Shown: positions 29,712 through 41,300, counted from the first letter of the stretch. The stretch is 60,000 nucleotides of DNA from Strigamia acuminata (GCA_949358305.1 OX442324.1:1479501-1539500); one strand, 5' to 3'. A program made the numbers and translations. The notes: generated by a model not told the origin, from the sequence alone.

Positions 29712-29873
29712 TTTCTTCGATTATAGTTTTTCGTTTTCCCGCATTTGTGCATTTGTCAATTGGTTGATTCTGATTTTTATCACTGCTTGTTATGTACCGC
29801 AACCAATTGACTATCGATATTGTTTTTGGGTTTTTGTGTTTCTTTTCGACTGAGATTTATTTATTATCTCGGA

Positions 29874-29887
29874 GAATGGGGGGCTAT
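29874..29887 (+). promoter_or_regulatory. Polypurine tract of Copia-B1
   Basis: GAATGGGGGGCTAT lies just before LTR 2; the same string precedes LTR 3 (53485-53498). Confidence 0.75.
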
Positions 29888-30185
29888 TGTTGGCCTTTTT
29901 GTTCCCCGAGATGTTTTATAGTTGTTTATACTCGATGTTTACTCTAATGTTCGATATTTATCAGTTACTTAATTTGTAGACATCGTTTATTGATTGGATC
30001 CTATGAGATCCTATATTTTGCTTTGTTTAGATTTCGTTTATCGGGTTTTAGTTCTGCCCGATTATGTATCTCGTTTTATCATTGCTTTTATTATTACTTG
30101 CGTTTTCCTGTTTTCACCACAATGGATGCGAATAAAGCTCCCGATGCTTTTTATCATTTTGCCTCTTGTTTTCAACTTTTCCACA
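29888..30185 (+). repeat. Copia-B LTR 2 (shared by B1 and B2)
   Basis: 298 bp. It is preceded by a polypurine tract and followed by a primer site, so it serves as 3' LTR of B1 and 5' LTR of B2. Confidence 0.95.
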
Positions 30186-31534
30186 TGGTAGCAGAGGGCT
30201 AGAGTGTATTCCATCATTGTGAGTTCGATTTTGTTGTTTTTGGCTATTGCCAACATCGTTTTCTCCTTGAATTTTCGTCCGGGACGTTGCTGCTCGTCGC
30301 TGATCGATTGCTCGCTTCTGGACAAAATGGCCGACCTCGCTTCTTCTCGCCTCCTCGCCCGACGGTTTTGACTGTTTTACGACAATTTGCAACGGATTTC
30401 GACGCTGCAAAATTTCGTGGGTGTTGTCCTAGGGTAGTTGAAGCATTCTGTGTACTTTTCCAGATGAATTTCCGTGTTTTTTCGCCGATGATCTGCGCAG
30501 ATTCGCCCGATCGCGATGCACCGAATTCCGAGTGATTTTCGCCGACGATTTTCACGTTTTTCATCGAGTTTGCGACCATTCTCGACCAGTAACAGTTTGT
30601 TTTCGATATTGTGTGTATTTTTTGTGCATTTAGTGATGTTTTGCCAATTCTTTACGCCGATTTTCGTCTCGAAAGTGCTGCATTTCTGCGCGCACGGTGC
30701 AATTCGCCGTTAGCGAGTGTTTCGTTGCAGATTTAGTGCTCTTCGCCTGTATTTTTGCGGTATTTCATCAGTGTCGTGTTAATTCAGGATTATTTACGTG
30801 TTTTCACACGTACTGTGAGTACTTTCGTGACATTTTCGTGACATTTGAGTATTTTTTTCGTGTTTGTTTCGCCGAGAACGAACACGAGGCTTGCACACGA
30901 CGATAAGCCTTTTTGTGAACATTTTCTCGAGATTTTCGTCGATTTTCGAAGATCCTTGAAGATTTTGAACATTGAATTGAGTTCTTATGTACTTTTTGTC
31001 TATTATTTCCAGATTTCATCTGGATAAATTCCCGCACGACGTGTGCGAAGCGGCTGACGATTGCCGAGGATTTTCAACGATTTCGAAGGATTTTCGCACC
31101 CCGGTGTGCGCAACAGCGAATCGACTGTGAATTGTGTTTAATTCACCTCTTTTGTTCTCAAATTTTTCCTTTTTTTGTCTTCCCTGTCGTGAAACTTTGT
31201 GAAACTTTTGGGGACCCGGTTTAGGATCCTGGGATTATTTTTGCAAAAGTTTAATTATTTTTGCAGATTTAATTCCTTGCCTTGGTCATTGCACTTTGAC
31301 CATTGTATTTAATTTGCCGTGCCCGACAGTGGGGTATCCGGGGGCCACAGGGCCGTTAATTCCCGACAACTCCTAAAACGGCCATTGTTTAGACGGGTTA
31401 ACTAGTAACCTGTATAGCCCATTCGTTGGATATCCGCCTCGAACATCGTCAACGGTTCCCTTGCGCGTAATTGCATTTTTCTTTGCCACGGTCGACATTT
31501 TTCAAAGTGACACCGCTCTTCATTACCGCTCGAA
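30186..31534 (+). other. Copia-B2 primer site and leader
   Basis: The primer site TGGTAGCAGAG is at 30186-30196. A long non-coding leader follows, rich in TTTTCG strings, with AAAATGGCCGAC near 30324 (YY1-like core). Short ORFs here show no protein-like features. Confidence 0.6.
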
Positions 31535-31705
31535 ATGGCTGAATCCGACAAGGCAACCACGCATCATTTCTCCATCGCACGGCTCAATGCAGATAATTAC
31601 GAGTCCTGGTCTCGCAACATCCAGTTTTTGTTGCTCGAGAAAGGTGTCGACCAGTTTATCGACGAGAAACCTCCTGTGAAAAACGATGCGTGGGATGATA
31701 CTCGC
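31535..31705 (+). pseudogene. gag: Copia-B2 gag, N-terminal part, cut by Gypsy-E
   Basis: From the ATG at 31535, 57 codons of a Ty1/copia Gag (ARLNADNYESWSRNIQFLL is the typical N-terminal copia Gag block). It is interrupted at 31705 by the Gypsy-E LTR. The reading frame resumes at 34432, after the CTCGC duplication. It contains no defect of its own before the break. Confidence 0.9.
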
Positions 31706-31957
31706 TGTCAGCGATGAGAGAGCAAGCGACAAGAAATTTGCGACTGTCTAGGTTCAAAATGTGCACAAACTAAACTTTATTCGGCTTTTACAAATGCAAA
31801 GGTAAACAAATGGATTTTCCGAAAATAAATAAAACGAGGTCTTCCATTGGCTGTCCCGTCCCGACGTCATCAATCAACACCGACAGGTGCGCCGCGTGGC
31901 AGGTGTTTGCCTCGGCGCCAGGTCGCGCGCAACGTGAGGTCAACGTATGACCTCACA
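31706..31957 (-). repeat. Gypsy-E LTR (3' in element sense)
   Basis: 252 bp. On the + strand it starts TGTCAGCG and ends CCTCACA. It contains GACGTCAT. Confidence 0.95.
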
Positions 31958-34115
31958 CGTCCACCCCAGGGGTAGTGATGGTCCCCATCACGGCCTCCTC
32001 GTTACAGTTCCTCAACTGGGCGCCATGCGCCTTCCAAGTTCGGCCGTCCTCATGTGACAGAATGTAAACCTCGGTCCCCAAACGCTCCGTGATTAAATGT
32101 GGGCCCTCGTATAAGACCTCGGATTTCCTCCGTCGATGGTCCCTCGTACAGTTCCGAGCAAAACCTCTCACGCAGCTCTGCATACCTTTCCACCAGTGCC
32201 TTCTCGGTCTAGATAACGTTTTAAGAGCGATTGCATGTTCGCATGATTCGTGGACCGCCTTCGTTAATTTGTCGGTCATGCTCCCCGGCACCACAATTCG
32301 GGAACACTTCCTATTTCGTCGTGTTTCCACGTGGTGGAGAAATCCGTCGACCGCCTCGAACTCCGTCGGGGGGCACGCCGTCTTCTCCCTGCAAAACGCA
32401 TCACTCCGCTGCTCCTCTCGCAGTGTCCCATCTCTCAACTTAATTGTCGCCAATACGACTGTCGTCCCTGATTCGATTGCTCGTGAAAGTGCGTCGGGGA
32501 TCTCATTCTCCTTTCCCTTTTTGTGTTCTAGACGAATCTCGCGCTCCTCGCCCACACACTTTCCCGGCTCGTCCTGCTCTCCGAACGACCGGTCCTCCGC
32601 TGAAATCCGCAGTGGGGCTCGAAAAATGTAATGCATCGCCGGCATCGATTCCTTGATCTCCTTATAAAAAGTCACGTCGCCGTCGCCGGAAATCATCCAA
32701 GCCAAACCGGCCTGTTTGCGCCAGTCCATCCCGATGACCAGCGGGAAAGGCGCATCCTGGACCACGGCAACGTCGCTAATCCTGGTCCTCATTTTACCGA
32801 TTTGCACGTTCAGGTCTACGTGGCCCAACACCTGTTTGTCGCCACTCGCCGTCTTGAAATATTCTTTCTCCAAATTTGGGCGAATTTCAACGCCGTCCCC
32901 AACAAAAAGTTGATCTACGGTCGAGCAGTTTGCCCCACAGTCAATCAGGGCCTCCACCTGTCCCCCGAGCTCCGCTGACTGGCAATCCACGACGACGAGA
33001 TTCGACTCCGGACACTTCGTCCTAACCATGCAAATGTTGATTTTCTTTTTCTCGGCGTCCCTCAGTTGTTGCCTTGCGTCTCCCTCCTTCTGTTCGGGCT
33101 TTTTCGCTTTGGAACAATCAAATGAACAATGGCCCATCTCGTTGCAACGCCAACATTGCATTTTTGACATGTCCATGCCCTTTTTATATGACGTTTCATC
33201 GCGTGGTGTCCTTGTCCGGGCCTCGATATTTGGCTTCGCGGTCTCTTTTGGTGTCGTCCTCGGTGGTGACTCGATGGCCTCTCTGTTCCGGTCAATCTCG
33301 CGTCCCTTCCTAATTAATTCGATAAAAGAATCAAATTTTGACATGCGAAATAAATCACGAGTGTGCAAATCGCGAACTCCCTCTATTGTGACATTTATCG
33401 TGTCGTCCTTCGAGAAACTGAACGCCTTCTTTGTTGTCTCGATCAACGCGATTTTTGCGGCGAAATATGTGGCGAGGGACTCGTTCTCCAACTGCTTTCT
33501 CGCAGCGATTCGCTGCCTCCACTTATCGTAGGTATCAACGTCCAAAAAATAATCCCTAATTGACGCCGCCCACTCTGACCACAAAACAAATTTCTTTCCA
33601 AAAATATCATACCAATACAGCGCTTCTTCCTTTAATTGTCCGTTTGCCACCGCAATTTTCGCGTGCTCGGTCCATTTTCCCAATGTGGCCGCACGCTCGA
33701 CGCACTCGATGAAATGTTCTACGTTCTCGTCACGTTTTCCTTTGAACACGGGCACTCCCTTCGTCGTGTCCACCTCGTGCTGCACTTTAATCTGTCCCGC
33801 GAGTCCCGTTGCGGTTGACACGATGGCCGTCTGGGTTGGCTCGGGCTTGACCTTGGCTGCATCTTTTGCCACGTTGTCCGCTAAAATAGTGGCCAAAAAT
33901 TCACTTTTCTTTTTGCAATTGCTTACGTCAATTCCGCGCAGCAAGCATTCGTCGCGAATGGTATCGCACGTCAAAAGGTCCAAAACCGGCTCGCTAGTCG
34001 AAGTGAAAACACTTTTCATGTCCGCCATTTTATGTCCCGAGTTTTCCTTCCTCACGCCCACGCACGGCAATTTTCGTATTTTCGGTTGCGGCTCGAAAAT
34101 CCAACGAAAATCCAA
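31953..34115 (-). CDS. Gypsy-E Gag-protease fused to RNase H and integrase remnants
   Basis: A single 720-residue ORF. A capsid-like Gag region occupies about 110-290. The CCHC knuckle CWRCNEMGHCSFDC is near 323-336. A protease-like segment has ALIDCGANCS, so the usual D-S/T-G is D-C-G. After VIGMDWRKQAGL, RT is absent and the chain passes directly to the RNase H tail (GKENEIPDALSRA). It continues into an imperfect integrase zinc domain and the GPY/F-like end (YEGPHLITERL), without the DDE core. The deletions are in frame. The ORF begins inside the leader and its stop lies just within the 3' LTR. It probably makes particle protein but needs polymerase and integrase in trans. Confidence 0.85.
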   Translation of the reverse strand: MDFRWIFEPQPKIRKLPCVGVRKENSGHKMADMKSVFTSTSEPVLDLLTCDTIRDECLLRGIDVSNCKKKSEFLATILADNVAKDAAKVKPEPTQTAIVSTATGLAGQIKVQHEVDTTKGVPVFKGKRDENVEHFIECVERAATLGKWTEHAKIAVANGQLKEEALYWYDIFGKKFVLWSEWAASIRDYFLDVDTYDKWRQRIAARKQLENESLATYFAAKIALIETTKKAFSFSKDDTINVTIEGVRDLHTRDLFRMSKFDSFIELIRKGREIDRNREAIESPPRTTPKETAKPNIEARTRTPRDETSYKKGMDMSKMQCWRCNEMGHCSFDCSKAKKPEQKEGDARQQLRDAEKKKINICMVRTKCPESNLVVVDCQSAELGGQVEALIDCGANCSTVDQLFVGDGVEIRPNLEKEYFKTASGDKQVLGHVDLNVQIGKMRTRISDVAVVQDAPFPLVIGMDWRKQAGLAWMISGDGDVTFYKEIKESMPAMHYIFRAPLRISAEDRSFGEQDEPGKCVGEEREIRLEHKKGKENEIPDALSRAIESGTTVVLATIKLRDGTLREEQRSDAFCREKTACPPTEFEAVDGFLHHVETRRNRKCSRIVVPGSMTDKLTKAVHESCEHAIALKTLSRPRRHWWKGMQSCVRGFARNCTRDHRRRKSEVLYEGPHLITERLGTEVYILSHEDGRTWKAHGAQLRNCNEEAVMGTITTPGVDV

Positions 34116-34168
34116 CGAGCTCTCTCACGCAGCGACGACGTTCACGCGTCCGCCGGGTCCTAAGCTGT

Positions 34169-34179
34169 CGACTGCGCCA
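34169..34179 (-). promoter_or_regulatory. Gypsy-E primer binding site, tRNA-Ser type
   Basis: On the minus strand TGGCGCAGTCG directly follows the 5' LTR. This matches the complement of the tRNA-Ser 3' end, as used by 17.6 and 297. Confidence 0.7.
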
Positions 34180-34431
34180 TGTCAGCGATGAGAGAGCAAG
34201 CGACAAGGAATTTGCGACTGTCTAGGTTCAAAATGTGCACAAACTAAACTTTATTCGGCTTTTTCAAATGCAAAGGTAAACAAATCGATTTTCCGAAAAT
34301 AAATAAAACGAGGTCTTCCATTGGCTGTCCCGTCCCGACGTCATCAATCAACACCGACAGGTGCGCCGCGTGGCAGGTGTTCGCCTCGGCGCCAGGTCGC
34401 GCGCAACGTGAGGTCAACGTATGACCTCACA
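34180..34431 (-). repeat. Gypsy-E LTR (5' in element sense)
   Basis: 252 bp, partner of 31706-31957, followed by the CTCGC duplication. Confidence 0.95.
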
Positions 34432-34967
34432 CTCGCAAACAACTGCACGATGACCGCTCCAAACGTGCAAAAGCCTTGCTTGGCTTATTTGTTGAGCCAC
34501 AATATCAGGACATCGTTCTCGCTGCCGACACCGCTCGCGACGCCTGGGTGGCATTGAAAGCCACATTTCAACCGACTTCTCTTGCCCGAATTGCCAAACT
34601 CCGCCGAGATTTCCTAATGATGCGTTTGCTCCCAAATGAAGACATGTCAGTTTTCGTTAGCCGGGTTACCAAAGCCCGTGCGGTTTTAGTTGAATTGGAT
34701 GTCAAGTTTTCGGATTCGGATGTCGCCTATCAACTTCTGGATTTTTTACCGGATTCGTACGAGGCGACCGTGCAAACGATCTACCATTGGTCCAAGGCGG
34801 ATTTCACCTTAAAGGCAGTCACCGACCATCTTCTCTCGGAATTTAATCGTTTAAAGATGAAGAATGCGGATTCGGGATCATCGACTAGTTTGCAGTCTAC
34901 TAGTTCGACTTCGGGTACGCCGAATAAGCCTTTTCGGCCGTTATCGCAAATTCAGTGTTTCAATTGA
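34432..34967 (+). pseudogene. gag: Copia-B2 gag, C-terminal part, with nonsense codon in the zinc knuckle
   Basis: Continues the Gag begun at 31535 (DIVLAADTARDAWVALKATF, then the YEATVQTIYHW block). The stop at 34965-34967 is TGA exactly where the second Cys of the CCHC knuckle is expected (CFN-stop-KEMGHYANKC). A single-base change from a Cys codon explains it. Downstream sequence keeps the frame. Confidence 0.9.
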
Positions 34968-35935
34968 AAGGAAATGGGACACTACGCGAACAAGTGCCCC
35001 AAACCCCGTGTCCTGGGCGCTGCCTCTTCCGCTCCATCCGCCAATCGTGGTCGACGCTCGAATTCGCGCAACCGCAAGCGTGGACGCGGTGGTGGTGCTT
35101 CGCAGACGGCTACTGTTTCTTCGAATGTGGTGACCGGGATCAATTTCTTCGCGCGATCGGAATCGAATGTGTCTTCAGCTTCATCGAATGAGTGGCTCAT
35201 CGATTCGGGTTCTTCCGACCATGTGTGTCCAGTGCGTGATCGTTTCACCAATTACAAGCCGGTCTCCAATTATTTCATCATTTTAGGTGAAGGTCGTTCT
35301 CGAGTGGATGGTATTGGAGATGTGGTGTTGCGAGTTGGCCGTGGCGGCGCTGGGGGGTCTAATTTTCCCGTGACTATGCATAATGTTTTGCATGCCCCTG
35401 CTTTCTCGCGTAATTTGGTGAGCCTATCGAAGATCGATCGTGCCGGACTGCATTTGGCAGCCGCGAATGGTGTTATGTCCATTTATCACCCTGATGATAA
35501 AGCCAAACAATTTCTTTTGACGGCCAAACTGAAGGGTGATTTATATTCCCTTCAGAATGTTTTGCCCGCGGATCTTACATCTGCGACGCCTCCTGCGGCT
35601 ACATCCGCCCCAGTTCCCAAACAGGTTCTTTCTGCGTCGACTTTGCAGTCACCTGTCCGGCATGTTACTTTTGCCGAGGAACTTGTTTCAACCTCTTCTC
35701 CCAAACCCCCGAAGGGAAAGTTGTCTGATTTGGAGCTTTGGCACCGGAGATTTGGGCATTTTAATGCCGACGGTATCCGTCACTTGGCGAAATCTCCGAA
35801 TGCTTCCGGAATAGAAATTTCTACTTCCGCATTGCCAGCATGTGCTGTGTGTGCCCGCGCCAAATCCACCCGTGCTTCATTTCCAAGCATTAAGGAAGGT
35901 ATTTCTTCCAAGAAGCCTTTAGATTTGCTTCATAT
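34968..35935 (+). pseudogene. pol: Copia-B2 protease and integrase N-terminus, cut by Gypsy-C
   Basis: Follows the premature TGA in the same frame: rest of the zinc knuckle, a basic linker, the protease motif WLIDSGSSDH, then the GAG-pre-integrase zinc domain (LWHRRFGHF... CAVCARAK). It ends in LDLLH at the start of the integrase core, where Gypsy-C entered. The core resumes at 44940 after the ATAT duplication. Confidence 0.9.
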
Positions 35936-36437
35936 TGTTACGCGGTAGAGCCGTACCGTGTATCGGCTGGCTCTGCTCGCTCTGTTTAGGCATTTAATAC
36001 AATGAATTCTCACTAGACGGCGCTGTGCACCTAATTAGATGCACAGACCGTTCAACTTAGTTGATAGGGGGAATAGGAGTTTACTTAGTGAGTTGATTAA
36101 GCCAGAGAGCTCAGATCTCTTTTGAGTCTCAACCTGTTACCTTCACCTACTACTGCCAGCCGGTTGACGGTCAGGCAGGACTAGGTTTTCTAAACTGAAT
36201 TGAATTGACAACAGCATCATCCTTATTTAGTTATTTATTTGATTTGAATGAGTGATTTATATTTTAGGTTAATAAATGAACAAATGTAATAAGAGCTGTT
36301 GACCGAACATTTACATTAGTAAATGTCCGACTTTGAATAATAAAGCCAAAAGGCATTTTACATATAAAACCCTGTGTCATTCTTGATTAACTTCATGTCA
36401 CGTAGGACTAAATCAATCCCCATTTAGCCACGTAACA
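35936..36437 (+). repeat. 5' LTR of Gypsy-C
   Basis: 502 bp, AATAAA at 36339-36344, CTCF-like CACTAGACGGCGCTG near 36009-36023. Confidence 0.97.
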
Positions 36438-36439
36438 AC

Positions 36440-36453
36440 TGGTGGAGATGCGG
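36440..36453 (+). promoter_or_regulatory. Gypsy-C primer binding site
   Basis: TGGTGGAGATGCGG begins two bases after the LTR and starts with the TGG expected opposite a tRNA CCA end. The matching tRNA was not identified. Confidence 0.5.
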
Positions 36454-36981
36454 TCTCGATTGTAGCCCGTTTAGATTTAAAATCCCATTAAAATTGGATT
36501 AAAATTGCCAAAATAATTTAATAAAAATCTAGAAATAATTAGTGAAAATTGCTGATTTTATAGCAATTATCTTGAATGACTCAGAGTTGGTAAAAACAAG
36601 TGAAGTCACAGCTTGAATATTTAATGTCATTGTGTGAAATAATTTGCATTTTGGAAATGAAAATAGAGTTTAATTGTTGATTAGGGATTAATAAATTGAT
36701 TTACAATTGTTATATTTAGAATAAATAAAATATATAGTGTATAAATACTAATTTTGATATTTATTTACAGGAAATTTTGTGAATTTATAGGAATTGAAAA
36801 AATTGTTTTGAAATGTTATTGATGGATTATTTTCTTTGTACTTTTGAGTGTAATATTTATGTATTATATGCTAATAACACTTTAAGTTTTCAGGTAAAGA
36901 ATTCGTGTTAGTGTAGTCAGTGTTTAGAAAGTGAATCAGTGCTAGTGAAAGTGATAAAAAGCGCAATATAAAGGCTTCAGT
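36454..36981 (+). other. Gypsy-C leader
   Basis: AT-rich. Contains TTTACAG near 36770 and TTTTCAG|GTAAAG at about 36893, which could act as acceptor and donor sites. No ORF. Confidence 0.4.
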
Positions 36982-38313
36982 GTGGATAAGCCAATAAAAT
37001 TGTCGCAGTTCAATACGGATAATCTTCAAGATTTGCAAAATTGGGAATTGCCCGAACCGGATTTGAAATTTATCGCTACTAGAAAGAAAAGGAACACTGG
37101 ATCTGAATCTGACACTGAACCTCAGAAGGAAGATAAAGAAGTCCGATCTCAACCTCAATCAATCCTACAGAAGTTGGATTTCGCTACTCCGTTAATAAAA
37201 TTAATTCCACAAAAAGGTTTAGAAGAAATAATAAAGACATTTACACCAGTAAAGACTAAACCAGTTCCAACACCAATTGAACCAAATTTTCCAAAAATGA
37301 CATCATCACAGACTCCAACGGACGTATTGACCGACTTACTGAAGAGTTTGGTAGTGCAGAAGCGACCTGTTGTCACTTATGATACAGAAAAGGGCAACAT
37401 CGACCAATGGCTTGTGGCATATGAAGCTACAATAGGAACAGATGATGAGAGAGTAAAACATCTAGCATTAGCCTTAAAGACTGATGGATTGGCATGGTTT
37501 GTGGAACAACTAAAGAAGAATCCGACATGGAAATGGACGGATTGGAAACCACAGATCGAGAAAAAATTTAGAAGAAGCCAAGAAAATGTTTACAATACTC
37601 TCCACTTCATGAAACACAAAGAGGGTACAGCAGATGCCTTCATGAAGAAAGTCTTGGCCGAATGTGCGTTTATTCTACCAGAAATGACTGAAACTCAGAA
37701 AATAAATTATGTTTACCAAGGTTTGAAGCCTGCAATGCAGAAGATGATGATAACGGTATTTCCATCGACGTTAGAAGAAATGGAACAGAGACTTAAATTG
37801 TATGAAAGTCACAAAACAGAAGAACCAGCGGATCTACTGCTCACAATGTTCAAAAAAGTTGTAGATGAAAAGGTGAACCCTACGACAACAGGTATACTGT
37901 CTGGAACAGGGGGATCCCCAGTAAGCTACGCCGAGTTATTAGCTGAAAATATCAAATTAAAACAGCAAAAGCTCGTAAGTGAGTCAGTAGAGCCACAACA
38001 ATTGGTTCCATTATTCATACAAGGCGAGTGGTATATTCCAGCATCGCAGCGCGGACAGAACTTTAGAGGTAGATACAACAGAGGTAGACAGCGGTCAAAT
38101 AGCAGTCCGACAACAACGCGTCCATGTGGATGTTGGCATCGTTATGGTTGTGAACATAACACATCAGTGCCACAGGAGCAACAATCTCAAGAAAATAGAG
38201 GGAACCCAAACAACAGAAGGTGGTTTAAGAAGAAAAGGACACAAGGGGGTGGTAAAACTAACCCTAATCCTAAGCAGAACCCACAACAAGGTCAACAAGA
38301 AGAGGAAAACTAG
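36982..38313 (+). CDS. gag: Gypsy-C Gag
   Basis: 443 codons if counted from a GTG at 36982. No ATG is in frame between the upstream stop (36957) and 37297, where the first in-frame ATG (MTSSQTPTDV) gives 338 codons. Either that ATG, a non-AUG start, or a spliced 5' exon is used. A capsid-like region (residues about 130-300, with GLAWFVEQLKKNPTWKW) is followed by a disordered Arg/Gly/Asn/Gln-rich tail. No CCHC knuckle; the only Cys cluster is CGCWHRYGCEH. Pol is in the -1 frame and overlaps by about 37 bases. The only candidate slip site is GGAAAAC just before the TAG, which is not canonical. Confidence 0.85.
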   Translation: MDKPIKLSQFNTDNLQDLQNWELPEPDLKFIATRKKRNTGSESDTEPQKEDKEVRSQPQSILQKLDFATPLIKLIPQKGLEEIIKTFTPVKTKPVPTPIEPNFPKMTSSQTPTDVLTDLLKSLVVQKRPVVTYDTEKGNIDQWLVAYEATIGTDDERVKHLALALKTDGLAWFVEQLKKNPTWKWTDWKPQIEKKFRRSQENVYNTLHFMKHKEGTADAFMKKVLAECAFILPEMTETQKINYVYQGLKPAMQKMMITVFPSTLEEMEQRLKLYESHKTEEPADLLLTMFKKVVDEKVNPTTTGILSGTGGSPVSYAELLAENIKLKQQKLVSESVEPQQLVPLFIQGEWYIPASQRGQNFRGRYNRGRQRSNSSPTTTRPCGCWHRYGCEHNTSVPQEQQSQENRGNPNNRRWFKKKRTQGGGKTNPNPKQNPQQGQQEEEN

Positions 38314-41300
38314 TGGGTCGGCCACAAAGAAGATGTCACCATCAACAAGGAAGATGTTGTCATCCAAAGAAAAAAAGAAAGAATAGAAGAGAGAAGATAA
38401 TCGTAGTCGAAATGAACATTTCAGAATCTCTATTGGAAATTCCAGTAATAGTGAACAACATGGAAGTCAAGGCAGTTATGGACACTGGAGGAAAACGCAA
38501 CGTTATCAGCGAAGAGCTTGCTGAAGCTTTACAGTTGAAGTACCCGCCAAGCCCAAATATACGATTACAAGGGGTAAGCGGAGAACTTGTGACTCCAATA
38601 GGAAAAACCAAGATGAACATTACAATTGGTGAATTAACATACAGGATCGAGGTCCTGATTGTTAAAGGATTTCATTATGAATTACTGCTAAGTGACCCAT
38701 TCATGCTGTTCGCGAAGTGCGTGTTAGACTACGACAAACAAAAAATCTTTGTGGGCCGAACTAGTGGAAAGGAAGTGTCATTTCCAATGAATAAAACTTT
38801 TGTTGATCAGAATTATGTTGCGAGGGTAATGAAAAACATCACAATTCCACCAATGCATGAGTGCATTGTTCCCATCTATTTGAATAAAGCAATAACATTG
38901 GACATGTTTGTACAACCATTACATAATGTCACTGATAGATTTGCTGTGATAGGTTGTAAAACTTTAACAGATTTCAAGAACGGAAAAGGCATCATTCGAG
39001 TGGCTAACCCAACCAAGAAGACAGTCTTTCTGAAGGAGAAGTCAGCAATCGCAAAAGCTTATTATGTGGTTGATGTTGGGGTGTTTGACGAAAAACAGGT
39101 ACACTGTTTTGACTTTGACTCCTCAATAGCAAAAGACAAAATGAATAAAGACCAACAAGAGCAAATGCGACAACTTCTTCAAAAGAATCAAGACAGATTT
39201 GCTGTTTCTGACAAGGATTTGGGAAGAGTTCAAGTGTATAAGCATAAAATCGATACTGGAGACCATGAACCAATACATTTGCAACCGTATCGTCGTTCTA
39301 TGAAGGAAAAAGAAGTCGAAGCAGAGGAAACAAAGAAATTGCTTGATATGGGAGTGATAAGGGAATCAGAAAGTCCCTGGAGCGCGCCTGTATTGCTAAT
39401 AAAGAAAAGAGATGGTAAGTGGAGATTTTGTGTCGACTGGAGACGTTTGAATGCGATAACAAAGAAAATGGTGTACCCATTGCCAAGAATAGATGACACT
39501 TTAGATCAGCTGGCAGGTGCACAATTCTTCTCCATGATGGATCTTATTCAAGGATATTATCAAGTCGAAATAGATGAACAAGATCGCGAAAAAACAGCAT
39601 TTACCACTTCAAGCGGACATTTTGAGTTTAACGTCCTAGGAATGGGATTATGCAATAGTCCAGCGGCTTTTCAAAAGTTAATGAATAAAGTTTTAGGCAA
39701 CCTCCTAGGCAAAGTTTGTATAGCGTACATTGATGACCTTATCATTTTCTCTAAAACATTCGATCAGCATTTGAAAGATCTAGACAATGTTTTCGACAAG
39801 CTTAGACAATCTAACTTAAAGGTGAAGTTGAGCAAGTGCACATTTGGGACAAACACCATTAAGTATTTGGGACATGTCGTGGACTCTGAGGGTATATCAC
39901 CAGACCCTAGGAACTTGGAATCCGTCGCGAAGTTTCCAGTTCCTACTAACCTCAAACTTCTTCGAGGATTCATAGGGCTCTGTTCGTATTACAGGAAGTT
40001 CATTCCAAGTTTTGCGGACATATCCAAGCCCTTAGTCAATTTGACGAAGAAGGACGAGAAATTTGATTGGGGCCCACCTCATGATAAGGCCTTCAAAACA
40101 TTGAGGACCGCCCTTATCACCGTGCCAGTGCTTGCGCACCCTAATTTTGAAGAACCCTTCATGGTATCGACAGACGCGAGCGCATATGGTCTTGGAGCAG
40201 TGTTGAAACAGAAGATAAACAAACAAGAACATGTGATAGCTTATGCCAGCAGACTTCTCAGCCAAGCAGAACAGAATTACACAGCCACGGAAAGGGAATG
40301 TCTGGCTATTCTGTTTGGAATTGAAAAGTACCGACCTTATCTGTATGGTAAGAAGTTCCAGATAATTACAGACCATTCGGCACTTCAATGGCTAAAATCA
40401 GTCAAAAACCCCAATGGCAGACTAGCTAGATGGAGCCTACAGCTAGTAGACTTTGATTTCGATGTGATCTACAAGAGCGGAAAAGCGCACAAAGATGCCG
40501 ACGCCTTGAGTAGGATTCCAGAAGATTTAAGCGAGGAAGAAAACAAAATAGTTCCCTCACTTTTACTCGAACAGCTCGACCTTCCTGCTGAGCAGCGTAA
40601 GGACAAGAAGCTACTGGAATTGATCACCGCAATGAATCAAGTAGAGCAACTTCCGAAGAAGAGAAGACGTCCTCTAAAGCAGTTCGTCCTTCTCGATAAC
40701 GTGTTGTTTAGGAAGAAAAATTCTCTGAATTCCCTAGACACGGAAGTAAATCTGTTATACGTTCCACAGCATTTGAAAACGGCCGTTCTTGAAGAAATGC
40801 ATGATGGACTGACGGGTGCTCACTTGGGCCTAAACAAAACATGGAAGAGAATGAGAACAAGATTCTTCTGGCCCCGGATATATAAAGACGTTAGAAATTA
40901 CGTACTTTCTTGTCCACATTGCGCGAGCTCGAAATCAATGACGACAGCGCCAAAAGGTTTAATGCAGCCGTGGTCTACGATATCTAAGCCTTTCGAGAGG
41001 ATTGGAATCGATACACTGGGAAGTTTTCCGACCTCCGACAAGGGCAACAAGTATGTTTTCGTAATGACAGATTATTTGTCGCGGACAGTGATTGCTAGAG
41101 CAGCTCCAGCATCAACAGCGTTGGAAGCAGCTAGAACTTTGCTTTATGAGTTAATGTTGAAGGAAGGCAGTCCGAGAGAAATCCTGAGCGATAGAGGCAC
41201 AGAATACAGAAACAAAATGGTGGAAGAAGTATCAAATATGTTTAAAGCCCTACATAAAACCACTTCAGGGTACCATCCAAGGACCAATGGCCTCACAGAA

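Larger units (their letters stand above)
31706..34431 (-). mobile_element. Gypsy-E: short non-autonomous Ty3/gypsy element, minus strand
   Basis: 252-bp LTRs at both ends, CTCGC duplication at 31701-31705 and 34432-34436, a tRNA-Ser type primer site and one ORF lacking RT and the integrase core. The LTRs differ at about four positions by eye. Confidence 0.95.
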
